Notes under the pieces: generated by a model
Database searches by the model: none
What the model saw: only the letters and a program-made list of their open reading frames with translations
What the model was told of the DNA's origin: nothing
Position numbers and translations under genes: made by a program
NCBI GenBank assembly: GCA_048772705.1
Contig: JBLWGC010000043.1
Span: 62,001 to 126,000 of the forward strand
From: Leidyana gryllorum EB-2025a
Lineage: Eukaryota; Apicomplexa
Direction of reading: 5' to 3'
DNA length: 64,000 nt
In this document: positions 35,954-44,302 of the stretch, in pieces
Layout: each line of letters begins with the position of its first letter
Position numbering within the stretch: position 1 is the stretch's first letter

Positions 35954-36017
35954 ATGAATGGTCCCCGCAGCCCAAGAGAAGTGGCCAAGTTTCAGGGAGT
36001 AGTGAGGACCAGTTCCA

Positions 36018-36091
36018 AGGTCGCGCCGGGAATTGAACCCAGGTCGGGAGAATCAGAGTCTCCAGTGCTAACCACTACACCACCACTACAA
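36018..36091 (-). pseudogene. tRNA-Gln(CTG)-like, 5' acceptor not paired
   Basis: Anticodon stem GGAGA/TCTCC and loop CTCTGAT (CTG) are good; T-arm CTGGG/CCCGG is acceptable. The 5' acceptor strand does not complement GCGCGACC. This is the closest thing to a tRNA-Gln in the window. Confidence 0.6.
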
Positions 36092-36304
36092 CACGCAACC
36101 GGTTCAGCCCACCCAAAAGAGTCGGTAGAATCAACCGGACTAGCGCTTCCTGAACTGGACACACGCAACACGGGTCTCTCTACTGACCTCTGGGAATATT
36201 TTAGGTGGCTCATGTATATAGCGCCCAGCGTAGAGCGTTGGATTTGAGTCGGACAGAATGCTCACTTCAATCATTGAAGCAATTGCGCTTTTCGCGAATG
36301 CTAC

Positions 36305-36386
36305 CGTCAAGGGTGAGTTTCGAACTCACGCGGGTGACACCCAACGGCTTAGCAGGCGGCCTCCTTAACCACTCGGCCACCTTGCC
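36305..36386 (-). tRNA. tRNA-Ser(GCT), slightly degenerate
   Basis: Loop CTGCTAA (GCT), T-arm GTGAG/CTCAC with loop TTCGAAA. One mismatch each in acceptor (GGCAAGG/CCTTGAC) and anticodon stem. Confidence 0.6.
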
Positions 36387-36722
36387 AAGAGCGTAACTGA
36401 TCACACCTTTCGTCGGGAACCTCGTGCAAACTGTTAGTGATGTGGGTATAGCCCCTTCTAAATGTCAGTATTTGGCTCTGGAATGACTGTTTGGCAGGGT
36501 GGAGGAAGGCCAATCGTGGTGCTTTTGCGGAGCACGTCAGTCGGCTAGTTGGTCCAGTGAGTGTTTACCTCAACTCTGCCTATTTTCGGTCACTTAAAGG
36601 GTGAGCCTGATAAGTTCCAAGTTCGCGGTCAAGCGCCGGCCCAACTGGGCGAGTGTGTTGTCGATGGAGCATCCATCTGCACCCTTTTGACCGGAGGAGA
36701 TGCATCGAGAGAAGTTTCACGA
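36387..36722. other. spacer without recognised feature
   Basis: About 330 bp between Ser(GCT) and Met. No tRNA-like arm, coding frame or repeat was recognised. Confidence 0.4.
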
Positions 36723-36795
36723 GGGAGTGTAGCGCAGTCGGTAGCGCCTAGGTCTCATAATCCTGAAGTCGAGAGTTCAATCCTCCCCACTCCCA
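36723..36795 (+). tRNA. tRNA-Met(CAT), elongator type
   Basis: Acceptor GGGAGTG/CACTCCC fully paired, loop CTCATAA (CAT), B box GAGTTCAATCC. One anticodon-stem and one T-stem mismatch. The T-loop starts TTC rather than initiator-like ATC, so elongator Met is preferred. The only Met gene here. Confidence 0.8.
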
Positions 36796-36938
36796 CGGTC
36801 GGCATCGCAAGCGCCGACTAACTCGTATGGGCCACCTGAGAAGAGTGGACTCTAGCTGTCCGCTAGTGTCTGAGATGTTTGAGTCCAGCTGAGGGGGGAT
36901 CCAGCATCCGGGTCGGTGCCATCTGTCGTGGCAGAAGT

Positions 36939-37012
36939 GGTCGCGTAGCTCAGTCGGTTAGAGCGTGAGCCTAATAAGCTCAAGGTCCCCGGTTCGAGCC
37001 CGGGCGTGACCA
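36939..37012 (+). tRNA. tRNA-Ile(AAT)
   Basis: Acceptor GGTCGCG/CGTGACC with one wobble, anticodon stem TGAGC/GCTCA with loop CTAATAA (AAT), T-arm CCCGG/CCGGG, B box GGTTCGAGCCC. Its 3' end and flank recur as a fragment at ~779-800. Confidence 0.93.
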
Positions 37013-37112
37013 AGTGAGTGGATCTTCGATAAAGAGTCGCCCTGGACTCGAGCATCCCCCAACATTCTGCGACCAATACGAAAGGTACGTGTTATAAAGT
37101 CCTCACTTCCCT

Positions 37113-37178
37113 GCCGCGCCAGCTCCGTCGGTGGAGCGCAAAACTTTCAATGGAGAGACCGCGGGTTCGGGCAGCGCC
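37113..37178 (+). pseudogene. tRNA-Lys-like degenerate copy
   Basis: Counterpart of 898-965, following the Ile flank in the same order. The anticodon stem and T-arm are rearranged. Confidence 0.5.
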
Positions 37179-37247
37179 AGCAGTCCGAGTCAAGCTTGCT
37201 GAACCGTATGTGAAGCCACTGGCCGCTAAATGCCGAGTTCGACAGGT

Positions 37248-37301
37248 GGCAACTTGCCCGAGTGTTCAAGGGGGTAGACTAGAAAGCTACTGGGCCTGGC
37301 C
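37248..37301 (+). pseudogene. tRNA-Ser(AGA) 5' part
   Basis: GGCAACTTGCCCGAGTG and loop CTAGAAA (AGA) with a paired stem; cut off in the variable arm, no T-arm. Confidence 0.6.
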
Positions 37302-37363
37302 AACGAGGTGGCTGTGTTGGTTCTGGGGGCAACTTGTCCCGTCGGATCCACTGACGACCAACG

Positions 37364-37435
37364 GGGCTGTCCTGGGAATCGAACCCAGGACTTCTTCCAC
37401 CCGAAGGAAGAATCATACCACTAGACCAAACAGCC
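37364..37435 (-). tRNA. tRNA-Pro(CGG)
   Basis: Acceptor GGCTGTT/GACAGCC with one wobble, loop TTCGGGT (CGG), B box GGTTCGATTCC. Confidence 0.9.
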
Positions 37436-37661
37436 GCCCAGCCGGTGGTTCAACCAGCTGGGCAAAGTCGAGAGACTCGTCTCACTACGTGAAGTATCAC
37501 TCAATGTCATGAGGTAGTCTAACCCAGATGATGAAACGGTGGCTTACTATACGAAAGGTACTGGGATCGATCTCCAGCCCATCCGAGTTAAATCGATGGA
37601 ATGTTCGCTGGAGTAGTCTACTTGGCCTATCAAGGCTGTCTGCCGAAACCGCATCGCTACT

Positions 37662-37741
37662 TCCGGTGGGACGGAATCGAACCGCCGACTATCTGATGCC
37701 AGCACTACAGTCAGATGCTCTACCAACTGAGCTACCCCCGG
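37662..37741 (-). tRNA. tRNA-Tyr(GTA) with ~7 nt intron
   Basis: Acceptor CCGGGGG/CCACCGG (one mismatch), anticodon stem TCTGA/TCAGA enclosing CTGTAG, then an extra TGCTGGC before A38: an intron in the canonical 37/38 position that would need tRNA splicing endonuclease. T-arm GGCGG/CCGTC with B box GGTTCGATTCC. Decayed copies lie at 5071, 43442 and 62283. Confidence 0.85.
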
Positions 37742-37789
37742 CCGTCCAACTGCTCCGAGGTTCGAAAGGCTCAACCCCAGATCCTCGCC

Positions 37790-37843
37790 CTGTCGCACTG
37801 CGGTCTGAGCACAGCGCCTTAGACAAATCGGCCATCTTGCCGG
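37790..37843 (-). pseudogene. tRNA-Leu(CAG) 5' part
   Basis: GGCAAGATGGCCGAT and loop CTCAGAC (CAG) with stem CTGTG/CGCAG. The variable arm and T-arm are lost. It heads another Leu-Asp-Val block. Confidence 0.6.
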
Positions 37844-37935
37844 GATGTTGTTGGCTCGCCCCTCGACGCGTTTTCTGTGCTCGGAATCTCATAATGGAAT
37901 AACTTTTGGGGTTGGAGGCCGGCGTGTTCAGGGCA

Positions 37936-38014
37936 TCCGAGATAGTATAGTGGTTAGTATTTCCGCCTGTCCCGCGGAAGACCCGGGTCCGATTCCCGGT
38001 CTCCGGTCTCGGAG
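37936..38014 (+). pseudogene. tRNA-Asp copy with 3' duplication
   Basis: The anticodon loop is changed to CTGTCCC, the B box to GGTCCGATTCC, and a 7-nt CGGTCTC duplication lies before the acceptor 3' strand. Confidence 0.65.
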
Positions 38015-38069
38015 CACAGTTGATTTCGCTTAAGATTCTCCCCTTTGGTTCCCGCTGAAAGTTGCAAGC

Positions 38070-38142
38070 TACAGCCACCGAGGATCGAACTCGGGACCTT
38101 CTGCGTGTGAAGCAGACGTCGTAACCACTAGACCATGGCTGC
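38070..38142 (-). tRNA. tRNA-Val(CAC)
   Basis: Acceptor GCAGCCA/TGGCTGT, stem TCTGC/GCAGA with loop TTCACAC (CAC), T-arm CCGAG/CTCGG and B box GAGTTCGATCC. Confidence 0.9.
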
Positions 38143-38277
38143 ACGGAGCTTCCGGGCTGTGAAAGGGGCGTGTGTCTTTGGACACACGTATTCGATGAGC
38201 CCGTTCGTCGTCCCTTGACCCTCCACCTGATCTCAAGACGGTACGGCTCTCGTCCAAAGCCTCAACTCGGTCACTTG

Positions 38278-38350
38278 TCCACTGTAGTCTAAGTGGCTAG
38301 GATATGCGGCTCTCACCCGCACGATCCCGGTTCAAGTCCCGGCAGTGGAA
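38278..38350 (+). tRNA. tRNA-Glu(CTC)
   Basis: Same as 32912-32984 with loop CTCTCAC, except a C-C mismatch in the T-stem. Confidence 0.82.
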
Positions 38351-38418
38351 GCTACTGGAGCAAGGTGCTCCAGCAATCCCCGTCAATAGTGACTGATTCG
38401 TGATCTTCGGCCTGCATT

Positions 38419-38490
38419 GCCTTCTTAGCTCAGGGGCAGAGCATTCGCTTAGTAAGCGAAAGGTCGCCGGTTCTTTTCCGGCAGAAGGCC
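38419..38490 (+). pseudogene. tRNA-Thr(AGT) copy with mutated B box
   Basis: Acceptor, D-arm and anticodon arm (TTAGTAA) are intact, but the T-loop reads TTCTTTT, destroying the B box and conserved T-loop bases. Confidence 0.65.
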
Positions 38491-38602
38491 CGACTGCATC
38501 GACTGGGCACCTGCAAGCTGCTCGCAAACTCCACCATCCCGGATGAAGTCCAGACCAGCTGAGGCAAAATCTGAGTTGCAGCAGTTGTGAGGGCTGGAAC
38601 TG

Positions 38603-38673
38603 CTCCAAGACCGGGAATCGAACCCGGGTCTTCCGCGTGACAGGCGGAATACTGACCACTATACTATCTTGGA
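38603..38673 (-). tRNA. tRNA-Asp(GTC) with compensatory acceptor change
   Basis: Loop CTGTCAC and the B box are intact. The acceptor is TCCAAGA/TCTTGGA, where other copies have TCCGAGA/TCTCGGA: a paired G-to-A and C-to-T change that keeps pairing. One T is missing before the anticodon stem. Confidence 0.78.
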
Positions 38674-38788
38674 CGCTAGTAAACACGCCCGCCTCCAACC
38701 CCAGAAGTCCTCGCATTTTGAGCGGGCAGTGGCCCCACATACGGCCGCGGTAGGTGCTCATCTTCACCGCCTTCCGCGACTACCTACC

Positions 38789-38861
38789 GCCTCGGTAGCT
38801 CAGTTGGGAGAGCGCCAGACTGAAGATCTGGAAGTCCCGTGTTCGATCCACGGCCGAGGCA
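38789..38861 (+). tRNA. tRNA-Phe(GAA)
   Basis: Acceptor GCCTCGG/CCGAGGC fully paired, stem CCAGA/TCTGG with loop CTGAAGA (GAA), T-arm CCGTG/CACGG. The conserved 3' flank is interrupted ~30 nt downstream by retroelement D. Confidence 0.94.
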
Positions 38862-39109
38862 GAGAGGTTGTGACGTTTGGTGTCATCCCTCACAGCCGTG
38901 TGATAGATCAAACTGAAGGCACGTTTGTGCTACTACTCTGCAACTGCTAGAGACATCATACGCAACAGATTCTACAGTCAACGAGTCCAGTTTAGCGGTT
39001 ATTAGAAATAGATTTGCATATTTGATATGAGCTTGCCTGGCCGGAGACCGGGTAACGAACACACACGTTTTTGGTTTTTGTCTTTGGTGAATTGATCTGA
39101 ACTGAAATT

Positions 39110-41326
39110 ATGAACAACGAGCAAGCGACAGTCTTCAATAGTCCAGACAACAGCGGAACTAGCGGAATGTCAGCAATAAGCCTTGTAGGATCCCAGCCTG
39201 GATCAAGAAATTCAACAATGGGGGCTGTTCTGGGAATCCAGGACGGGCTCATCCTACTAACAAACGACGACCTTCCGCAGCGGTTCCCTACACCGCCCGG
39301 ACCCGCCGAGCAGGATAGGCAGCTAGACAATCGAGAAAGTCTACTTAGGAGGTGCAACCTGCCCATTTTTCAAGCGTCGAACCTGGAAGAGTTCGAGTCG
39401 TGGGTAGACGAAATGGCCTTGAAGATTAGACAGAGCCGATTATGCCTAGAACTGTTCAAAGAGAAATGGATAGTTAGCACCCCCAATAAGCTAGTGCAGA
39501 GCCGAATTGCTCGAGCCGGAGGCGCTGACTACGAGGAGTTAGTAGACCAGGTCAGCCGCAGGCTCTTCCCTATGTGCGACGCTACCCTGACGGTGCTCTA
39601 CCGGCGGTTGCTCTGCGGTTCAAGGACTAACTCAGTGGACGAAGCCCGGGGTGCTATCATCACAGTCGGTGAAAGAATCAAACGCCTTAGAGTACGCTAC
39701 CAAAAAACGCTGCCGAGCAGATGCGGACTGGCGGAAGATCTAGTCTTAGCCAGCCTAGCCCTCCACGTGCCGGAAGAAATAGCCGAGGAACTGAACGCAA
39801 TCGAATTCTGCTCATTCGAGGCTAACCCAGAACTAGTAGCACTGCAGGCAGAAAGGAAGAAGCTTAGCAAGATCAAACCCTTCGAAGTCTATGCGGCGAC
39901 AAATCAAACTTCTAGACAGCCGAAGGGAGTGTGCCATGCCTGTGGGGGCGAAGGGCACTGGAGAAAGGACTGCCCCATGAAGAACATTTTCTGCGAGAAC
40001 TGTGGGAGGAAGGGCCACCTGAGCAAGATCTGCAGGAGTGTAGTGGTGACAGACGCGAATGGGCAGAGAACCATCGAGTACGCCACAAACACGATCGGAG
40101 GAGCGAAGTTCATTGTCAAAGGAGATGGCACCGAGGCCGGTAACCTGAGGAAGATCACTGGGGCGTCCCTAGGACTGATGAAGAAGAAAGGGTACCCGAC
40201 GAACCCGGCGCCTCGCAAACCGAAGTGCCAGTCAGCGCAGAAACCCACCGCCGACATGAGTGATGTTCACGTAGCACAAGTCGTAGAGATCGCTGAAGAA
40301 GAAGACGATTCTGGAGATGAAGAACAAGCACCTGGCTGGGAGTGCGGGATGGCTCAGGGCATACAGACCAACACGATTAGGATCAGCATGTTAGTGAATA
40401 AACAACGAGTCGTTGCTGTAGCGGACACAGGAGCCTCGAAAAGTATTTGCGGTGAAGCGGATGCGAGACGGCTAGGGCTACAAGAGGACGGCGAAGTCGC
40501 ATATTTCAAGGGTATTGGACTAGGACGAGGGATCAAACAGAAACCAGCAGAGATAGAGATAGGCGAAACGAAAGCTCTAGCCACATTTTACGTGCTACAA
40601 GGAGTAGGCTGCTTCCCCATTCTGGTAGGAATCCCCGAATTATCCGAACTAAACGCGCTAGTGGACTCGAGGAACCGGGTGCTGCGCAACGGACTAACTT
40701 ACGAAGTTTTAGTGCACGAACAGCTCATAGCAGAATCCACGGACGAAGAAAGCATAGATCACTCACCATCGGAGGGAATGGTAGCAGTGGGAGCTCCTGA
40801 GAACAGAGAGGAGAAGAGCCTCAGCCAGTTGAAGAATTTACTTAGTCACCTACCCACCCAGCGTAGTGAGGAGATTCTCCAGATCTTCCAAGGAGCGGCC
40901 AGCTGCTGGGCGGCTCAACAAGTTGGCGGAATTCAGAGTGCTAAAGCTAGAATAGAGGTAGAAGGTAGACCAGTGAAAGCTAAGCTGAGGAGACTCCCGG
41001 ACGAGTTGAAAGCAGTCATGGAGGAGAACCTGACCAAGATGACGCAGAAAGAAGTCATAAGACCGAGCAACTCAGCCTGGGCGAGTGCCCCGGTATTCGT
41101 GAAGAAGAAGACGGGCGAATGGCGGCTGTCCGTGGATTACCGAGCCCTAAATCGTCAGATCAGAGCTGACAGTTACCCACTCCCTCTGATCTGGGACAAC
41201 TTACAGCTGATGGAGGGCAGGCCATTCAATACGACACTTGACTGCAGTTCAGGATTCTGGAACCTTCCCTTGGAAGAGGAAAGCAAGCAGTACACCGCTA
41301 TGGTCACCCCACAAGGGGCTGTTTGA
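39110..41326 (+). CDS. gag-protease-RT polyprotein of element D
   Basis: 738 codons in one frame. Two CCHC knuckles, CHACGGEGHWRKDC and CENCGRKGHLSKIC (about residues 277-312), mark the nucleocapsid. Retropepsin motif AVADTGASKSICG follows at about 440. RT starts at about 640 with FVKKKTGEWRLSVDYRALN. The frame is lost in RT at a GGGG run near 41,315; the next frame continues the RT without missing residues, so one extra G explains the break. It could be a true mutation, a sequencing indel or, less likely, a recoding site. Confidence 0.88.
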   Translation: MNNEQATVFNSPDNSGTSGMSAISLVGSQPGSRNSTMGAVLGIQDGLILLTNDDLPQRFPTPPGPAEQDRQLDNRESLLRRCNLPIFQASNLEEFESWVDEMALKIRQSRLCLELFKEKWIVSTPNKLVQSRIARAGGADYEELVDQVSRRLFPMCDATLTVLYRRLLCGSRTNSVDEARGAIITVGERIKRLRVRYQKTLPSRCGLAEDLVLASLALHVPEEIAEELNAIEFCSFEANPELVALQAERKKLSKIKPFEVYAATNQTSRQPKGVCHACGGEGHWRKDCPMKNIFCENCGRKGHLSKICRSVVVTDANGQRTIEYATNTIGGAKFIVKGDGTEAGNLRKITGASLGLMKKKGYPTNPAPRKPKCQSAQKPTADMSDVHVAQVVEIAEEEDDSGDEEQAPGWECGMAQGIQTNTIRISMLVNKQRVVAVADTGASKSICGEADARRLGLQEDGEVAYFKGIGLGRGIKQKPAEIEIGETKALATFYVLQGVGCFPILVGIPELSELNALVDSRNRVLRNGLTYEVLVHEQLIAESTDEESIDHSPSEGMVAVGAPENREEKSLSQLKNLLSHLPTQRSEEILQIFQGAASCWAAQQVGGIQSAKARIEVEGRPVKAKLRRLPDELKAVMEENLTKMTQKEVIRPSNSAWASAPVFVKKKTGEWRLSVDYRALNRQIRADSYPLPLIWDNLQLMEGRPFNTTLDCSSGFWNLPLEEESKQYTAMVTPQGAV

Positions 41327-42797
41327 ATTCAACGTCATGCCGTATGGAATGAAGAACAGCGGGGCGGAATTTCAGCGTGTCATGGATTCAATTTTTGGAG
41401 AACTCTACGGCAAAGGGGTTTTATGCTATGTCGACGATATAGTTATCTACGCATCAAACACGGAGACCCACGACCAACTACTGACAGAGGTGCTCAAGCG
41501 AGCCTGCGACCACGGAATAGCCCTTAAGATAGAGAAGTCAGAGATTTGCCACTCTGACGTCACAATTTTAGGTCACATCGTGGGGTTGAGAGGGATCCGC
41601 CCGTCTCCTAGAAAAATTCAAGGAATTTGTGACTCAGTACCACCATCGAATCGAGGAGTCCTGAGGAGTTTCCTGGGAGCAGTCTCCTATCTTCGAAAGT
41701 TTGTGCCACACCTATCCGAAATCGTGGAACCCCTACAGTCACTAATTAGAAAGGGCGCTCGGTGGGAATGGACAGACCAGCAGCAGAGAGCTTTCGAGGA
41801 GGTCAAATCTGCGCTAGCTAACACAGTGGCTCTGAGGGCCCCAAAGGGGGACGGAATTTTCCATATCATGACCGACGCTTCAGACATCGGAATTGGAGCG
41901 GTGCTCCTACAGGAACAAGGACCAGAGCGGGTAGCCCTAGAGTTCGCTAGCAAATCCCTGACCAAAGCCGAGAGGAACTGGGACACCCGTGAAAGGGAGG
42001 CCTTCGCAATCAAATGGGCGGTCGAAAAGTTTCGTGATTATGTGAAGTGCCGAGGCACTCGCATTCACACCGACCATCAGTCACTCCTCTGGATGAATAA
42101 CGCGGAACAGGGCAAGGTACGGCGCTGGAGCTTGTTCCTCCAGGAGTACGATTTAGAGATAGTGCATGTTAGCGGGGAGACGAATACCATAGCGGACTGG
42201 CTCTCACGATCTGCGCCGGACCTCAATAGCGATGCTGAGATAGAGCAAGTGGCAGTTCCACTATACACCGCAGTTAGCAACATCTATGCGCCTCGAATCC
42301 CGAGCGTGAACGAACTTAAAAGGGCATATCAACTGATGGATTCGAAAGAGCTGGCGGAAACCTATGAGTCGCCTGACGGGATTAGACTGTCTCAGAGGAC
42401 TAACGGGGTATTCATCCCGAAGCAATATAGAGAAGAGATTGTGCAGTGGTTCCACACCTCGCACTATGGCGGGCACATGGGTGTGAATCGCACGCTCCGA
42501 CGGATGCGACGATGGGTGTACTGGGCTGGGATGGCTCAAGATCTAGCGAAGTTTATCAAGGGATGTCTAGTCTGCGCTCGGAAAGCACCTCATGCAGTGA
42601 ACCTACAGTGGAAAAGGACTCTGGAGAAGCCTAGGCCAATGGAAATGGTGAGCCTAGACTGGGTGGGGCCACGGCTCTGGGAGCAGAAGCAATATTACTA
42701 TCTGGTGATGATAGATCACTGCACTCGCTTCCTCCAACTTGGTCTCAGTTTGTCTCCCCCAACTGCACTCGTCTCAGCTCAGCTATTCCGCGCGTGA
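41238..42797 (+). CDS. RT (C-terminal), RNase H and integrase (N-terminal) of element D
   Basis: 519-codon frame continuing the RT: FEFNVMPYGMKNSGAEFQ, catalytic CYVDDIVIYAS, then SYLRKFVP. RNase H: IMTDASDIGIGAVL, IHTDHQSLLW and NTIADWLSR. Integrase zinc module (HTSHYGGHMGVNRTLRRM, then CLVCARK) and core start MVSLDWVGPR (first Asp). It ends at a TGA at 42795-42797; the same frame stays open afterwards, so this is a nonsense mutation inside integrase. Confidence 0.87.
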   Translation: MTAVQDSGTFPWKRKASSTPLWSPHKGLFEFNVMPYGMKNSGAEFQRVMDSIFGELYGKGVLCYVDDIVIYASNTETHDQLLTEVLKRACDHGIALKIEKSEICHSDVTILGHIVGLRGIRPSPRKIQGICDSVPPSNRGVLRSFLGAVSYLRKFVPHLSEIVEPLQSLIRKGARWEWTDQQQRAFEEVKSALANTVALRAPKGDGIFHIMTDASDIGIGAVLLQEQGPERVALEFASKSLTKAERNWDTREREAFAIKWAVEKFRDYVKCRGTRIHTDHQSLLWMNNAEQGKVRRWSLFLQEYDLEIVHVSGETNTIADWLSRSAPDLNSDAEIEQVAVPLYTAVSNIYAPRIPSVNELKRAYQLMDSKELAETYESPDGIRLSQRTNGVFIPKQYREEIVQWFHTSHYGGHMGVNRTLRRMRRWVYWAGMAQDLAKFIKGCLVCARKAPHAVNLQWKRTLEKPRPMEMVSLDWVGPRLWEQKQYYYLVMIDHCTRFLQLGLSLSPPTALVSAQLFRA

Positions 42798-43331
42798 TGG
42801 ATCTCCTTCTTTGGAGCTCCGACCGCTGTTCTGACAGACAACGGGTCTCACTTCGCAGGACTATTCCAAAGCTTCATCGTTCGGACCTTACAGAGCTACC
42901 ACGCACACTCCTCGCCCTACTACCCACAGGGAAATGGCATCAACGAGGCTTCTCACAAGAGCATAGAAGCCTATCTGGCGGTTGCCTCACTAGACGGGAC
43001 TCTGTCACTAGAAGAAGCTTTACACTACAGTGCACTCGTTCACAATGCTACTCCCCATGCAGCCACCGGCGCCAGTCCTCACTTCCCCTGGGCCGGTTAT
43101 GAACCTGCTCTACCAGGATGGCAACTGTTCAGAAAGGACACGCCTCAGAGTCGTCAAGAGGGACTTCTCCTTCGCCGAGCAAGGGAAATGATGCAGCAGG
43201 GGCTAATAGCGAACAAACGAACCCTTTCAGATCCCCCGTCCTTTCGAGTGGGCGATGTCGTGGTCTATCAGCTGCCAGAAGCCAAACAGGCGCGTCTTCA
43301 GCTAGCACCTGGACATGTCCGCGCCTATTAG
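42798..43331 (+). pseudogene. integrase C-terminal part of element D after nonsense codon
   Basis: Same frame as before the TGA: FFGAPTAVLTDNGSHFAGLF (second Asp) and PYYPQGNGINEASHKS (Glu), then a C-terminal SFRVGDVVVYQLP. The reading ends in TAG at 43329-43331, formed exactly at the junction with tRNA-His sequence. Confidence 0.85.
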
Positions 43332-43391
43332 GAATCGAGCCTGGGTTTGCACGGCCACAACGTGCTGTCCTAACCACTAGACGACTCGGAC
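43331..43391 (-). pseudogene. tRNA-His(GTG), 3' acceptor replaced by element D
   Basis: 5' acceptor, D-arm, anticodon arm (TTGTGGC) and T-loop are intact, but the T-stem 3' strand and acceptor 3' strand are missing because element D pol ends there. Confidence 0.75.
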
Positions 43392-43441
43392 AAATCTTTG
43401 AGCGAGGCTGTAGAGGTAGCGAAGCATCGATCAGGATGGGA

Positions 43442-43515
43442 TGGAACAGCCACTCCTCAACTTCGGCTGGGACGGAATTTACTCGTGGAATATCTGATGC
43501 CACCACCCCGGGCCG
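43442..43515 (-). pseudogene. tRNA-Tyr copy, degenerate
   Basis: Shares the altered T-arm (GAGTAAATTCC) with 5071-5147 and lacks most of the D-arm and anticodon. Confidence 0.55.
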
Positions 43516-43608
43516 TAAGAGTACTTCGGGGTGGCACACCGCAGCCAGAACGACATCGGCGGTCGCAACGGAAGCCATTAACACTCTGGAACTCAGACGG
43601 AAAGTAAT

Positions 43609-43692
43609 GCACAGATGCCCGAGTGGTCTAAGGGGCCAGACTCAAGTTCTGGTAGGCGCAAGTCTGCATGGGTTCGAATCCCATTCTGTGCA
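43609..43692 (+). tRNA. tRNA-Leu(CAA)
   Basis: 84 nt class II with acceptor GCACAGA/TCTGTGC fully paired, stem CCAGA/TCTGG with loop CTCAAGT (CAA), variable arm TAGGCGCAAGTCTGC, T-arm ATGGG/CCCAT with B box GGTTCGAATCC. Distinct in sequence from the GGCAAGA Leu family; its 3' fragment occurs at 4011. Confidence 0.93.
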
Positions 43693-43757
43693 ACGGCGAT
43701 CATCCCCCCAAAAAAAGCTGGAAAAGGCCACAGTCGGTTGCATGCACCCGAGTATCC

Positions 43758-43827
43758 GGCTGTTGCTCTGCTGGTATGATCCTTCCTCAGAGTGGAAGGA
43801 GTCCTGGGTTCGATTCCAGAACAGCCC
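43758..43827 (+). pseudogene. tRNA-Pro copy, degenerate
   Basis: Acceptor GGCTGTT/AACAGCC and B box are kept; the anticodon loop TCAGAGT loses T33 and the D-arm and T-stem are altered. Confidence 0.6.
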
Positions 43828-43924
43828 TATTGGTCGTCGTTTGACTTGACCGGACATGTTGCCCTCAGAACCAACACAGCCACCTCGTTAGCCCGCTTCG
43901 GTAGGGCAGTTGTGAGAATTGGGC

Positions 43925-44189
43925 TCCGTCATCTGCTGGGATTTCTTCAACTCTGTCTGACTGCGTAACTCCATAGTATGTTATCACACTCGTCGATGGG
44001 TTGAGTCACTAGCCACTAAACCACTTAGTAGAATGTCTGTTGTATTCGAGCATTTGCCCCAACAATTCACGTAAAATATACCACGCCACATATACACATA
44101 AATCTATACTGTCTAAGCTGGATTGTGTCTGAGCTCTAATTATCTCTGTGCACATATTTAGCCGATTATCGATGTGCACAGGTTACATG
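43925..44189 (-). repeat. Helitron-region fragment (inverted copy of 14600-14860)
   Basis: Reverse-complement similarity to the region upstream of the Rep fragment. It joins the tRNA island to the scrambled pol array; the right junction is at GTGCTGCCACGGG. Confidence 0.7.
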
Positions 44190-44302
44190 TGCTGCCACGG
44201 GAATAGGGGGGTTCTCTATTGGGTGCAATAGGCCTGCTTGTTTCTGGGTTGTGTGCTTCGCTAGTTGGCGTTCTCGACAATTCTTGCAGAAGTGGGCTTC
44301 AT
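44190..44302 (-). pseudogene. integrase N-terminal piece at the left edge of the array
   Basis: The minus strand matches the integrase zinc region of element C (AKHTTQKQAGLLHPIENPP). It follows the last array unit out of normal order. Confidence 0.75.

Larger units (their letters stand above)
38892..43331 (+). mobile_element. Ty3/gypsy-like element D, gag-pol, 3' truncated
   Basis: It begins ~30 bp after tRNA-Phe, where the flank diverges from the copy at 5,245, and ends inside tRNA-His at ~43,331. The order is leader, gag, protease, RT, RNase H, integrase. No LTR pair is recognised. A TGG-initiated segment at 39038 (GAGACCGGG within it) resembles the complement of tRNA-Asp and is a weak primer-binding-site candidate. 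Confidence 0.88.

Noticed and set aside
39038-39060. Confident primer binding site for tRNA-Asp in element D
   Set aside because: TGG and GAGACCGGG agree, but the intervening bases do not align without gaps, so it is only noted as weak.
41300-41330. Programmed frameshift in element D RT
   Set aside because: It lies in the middle of RT, where known elements do not recode; a single extra G in a G-run is simpler.
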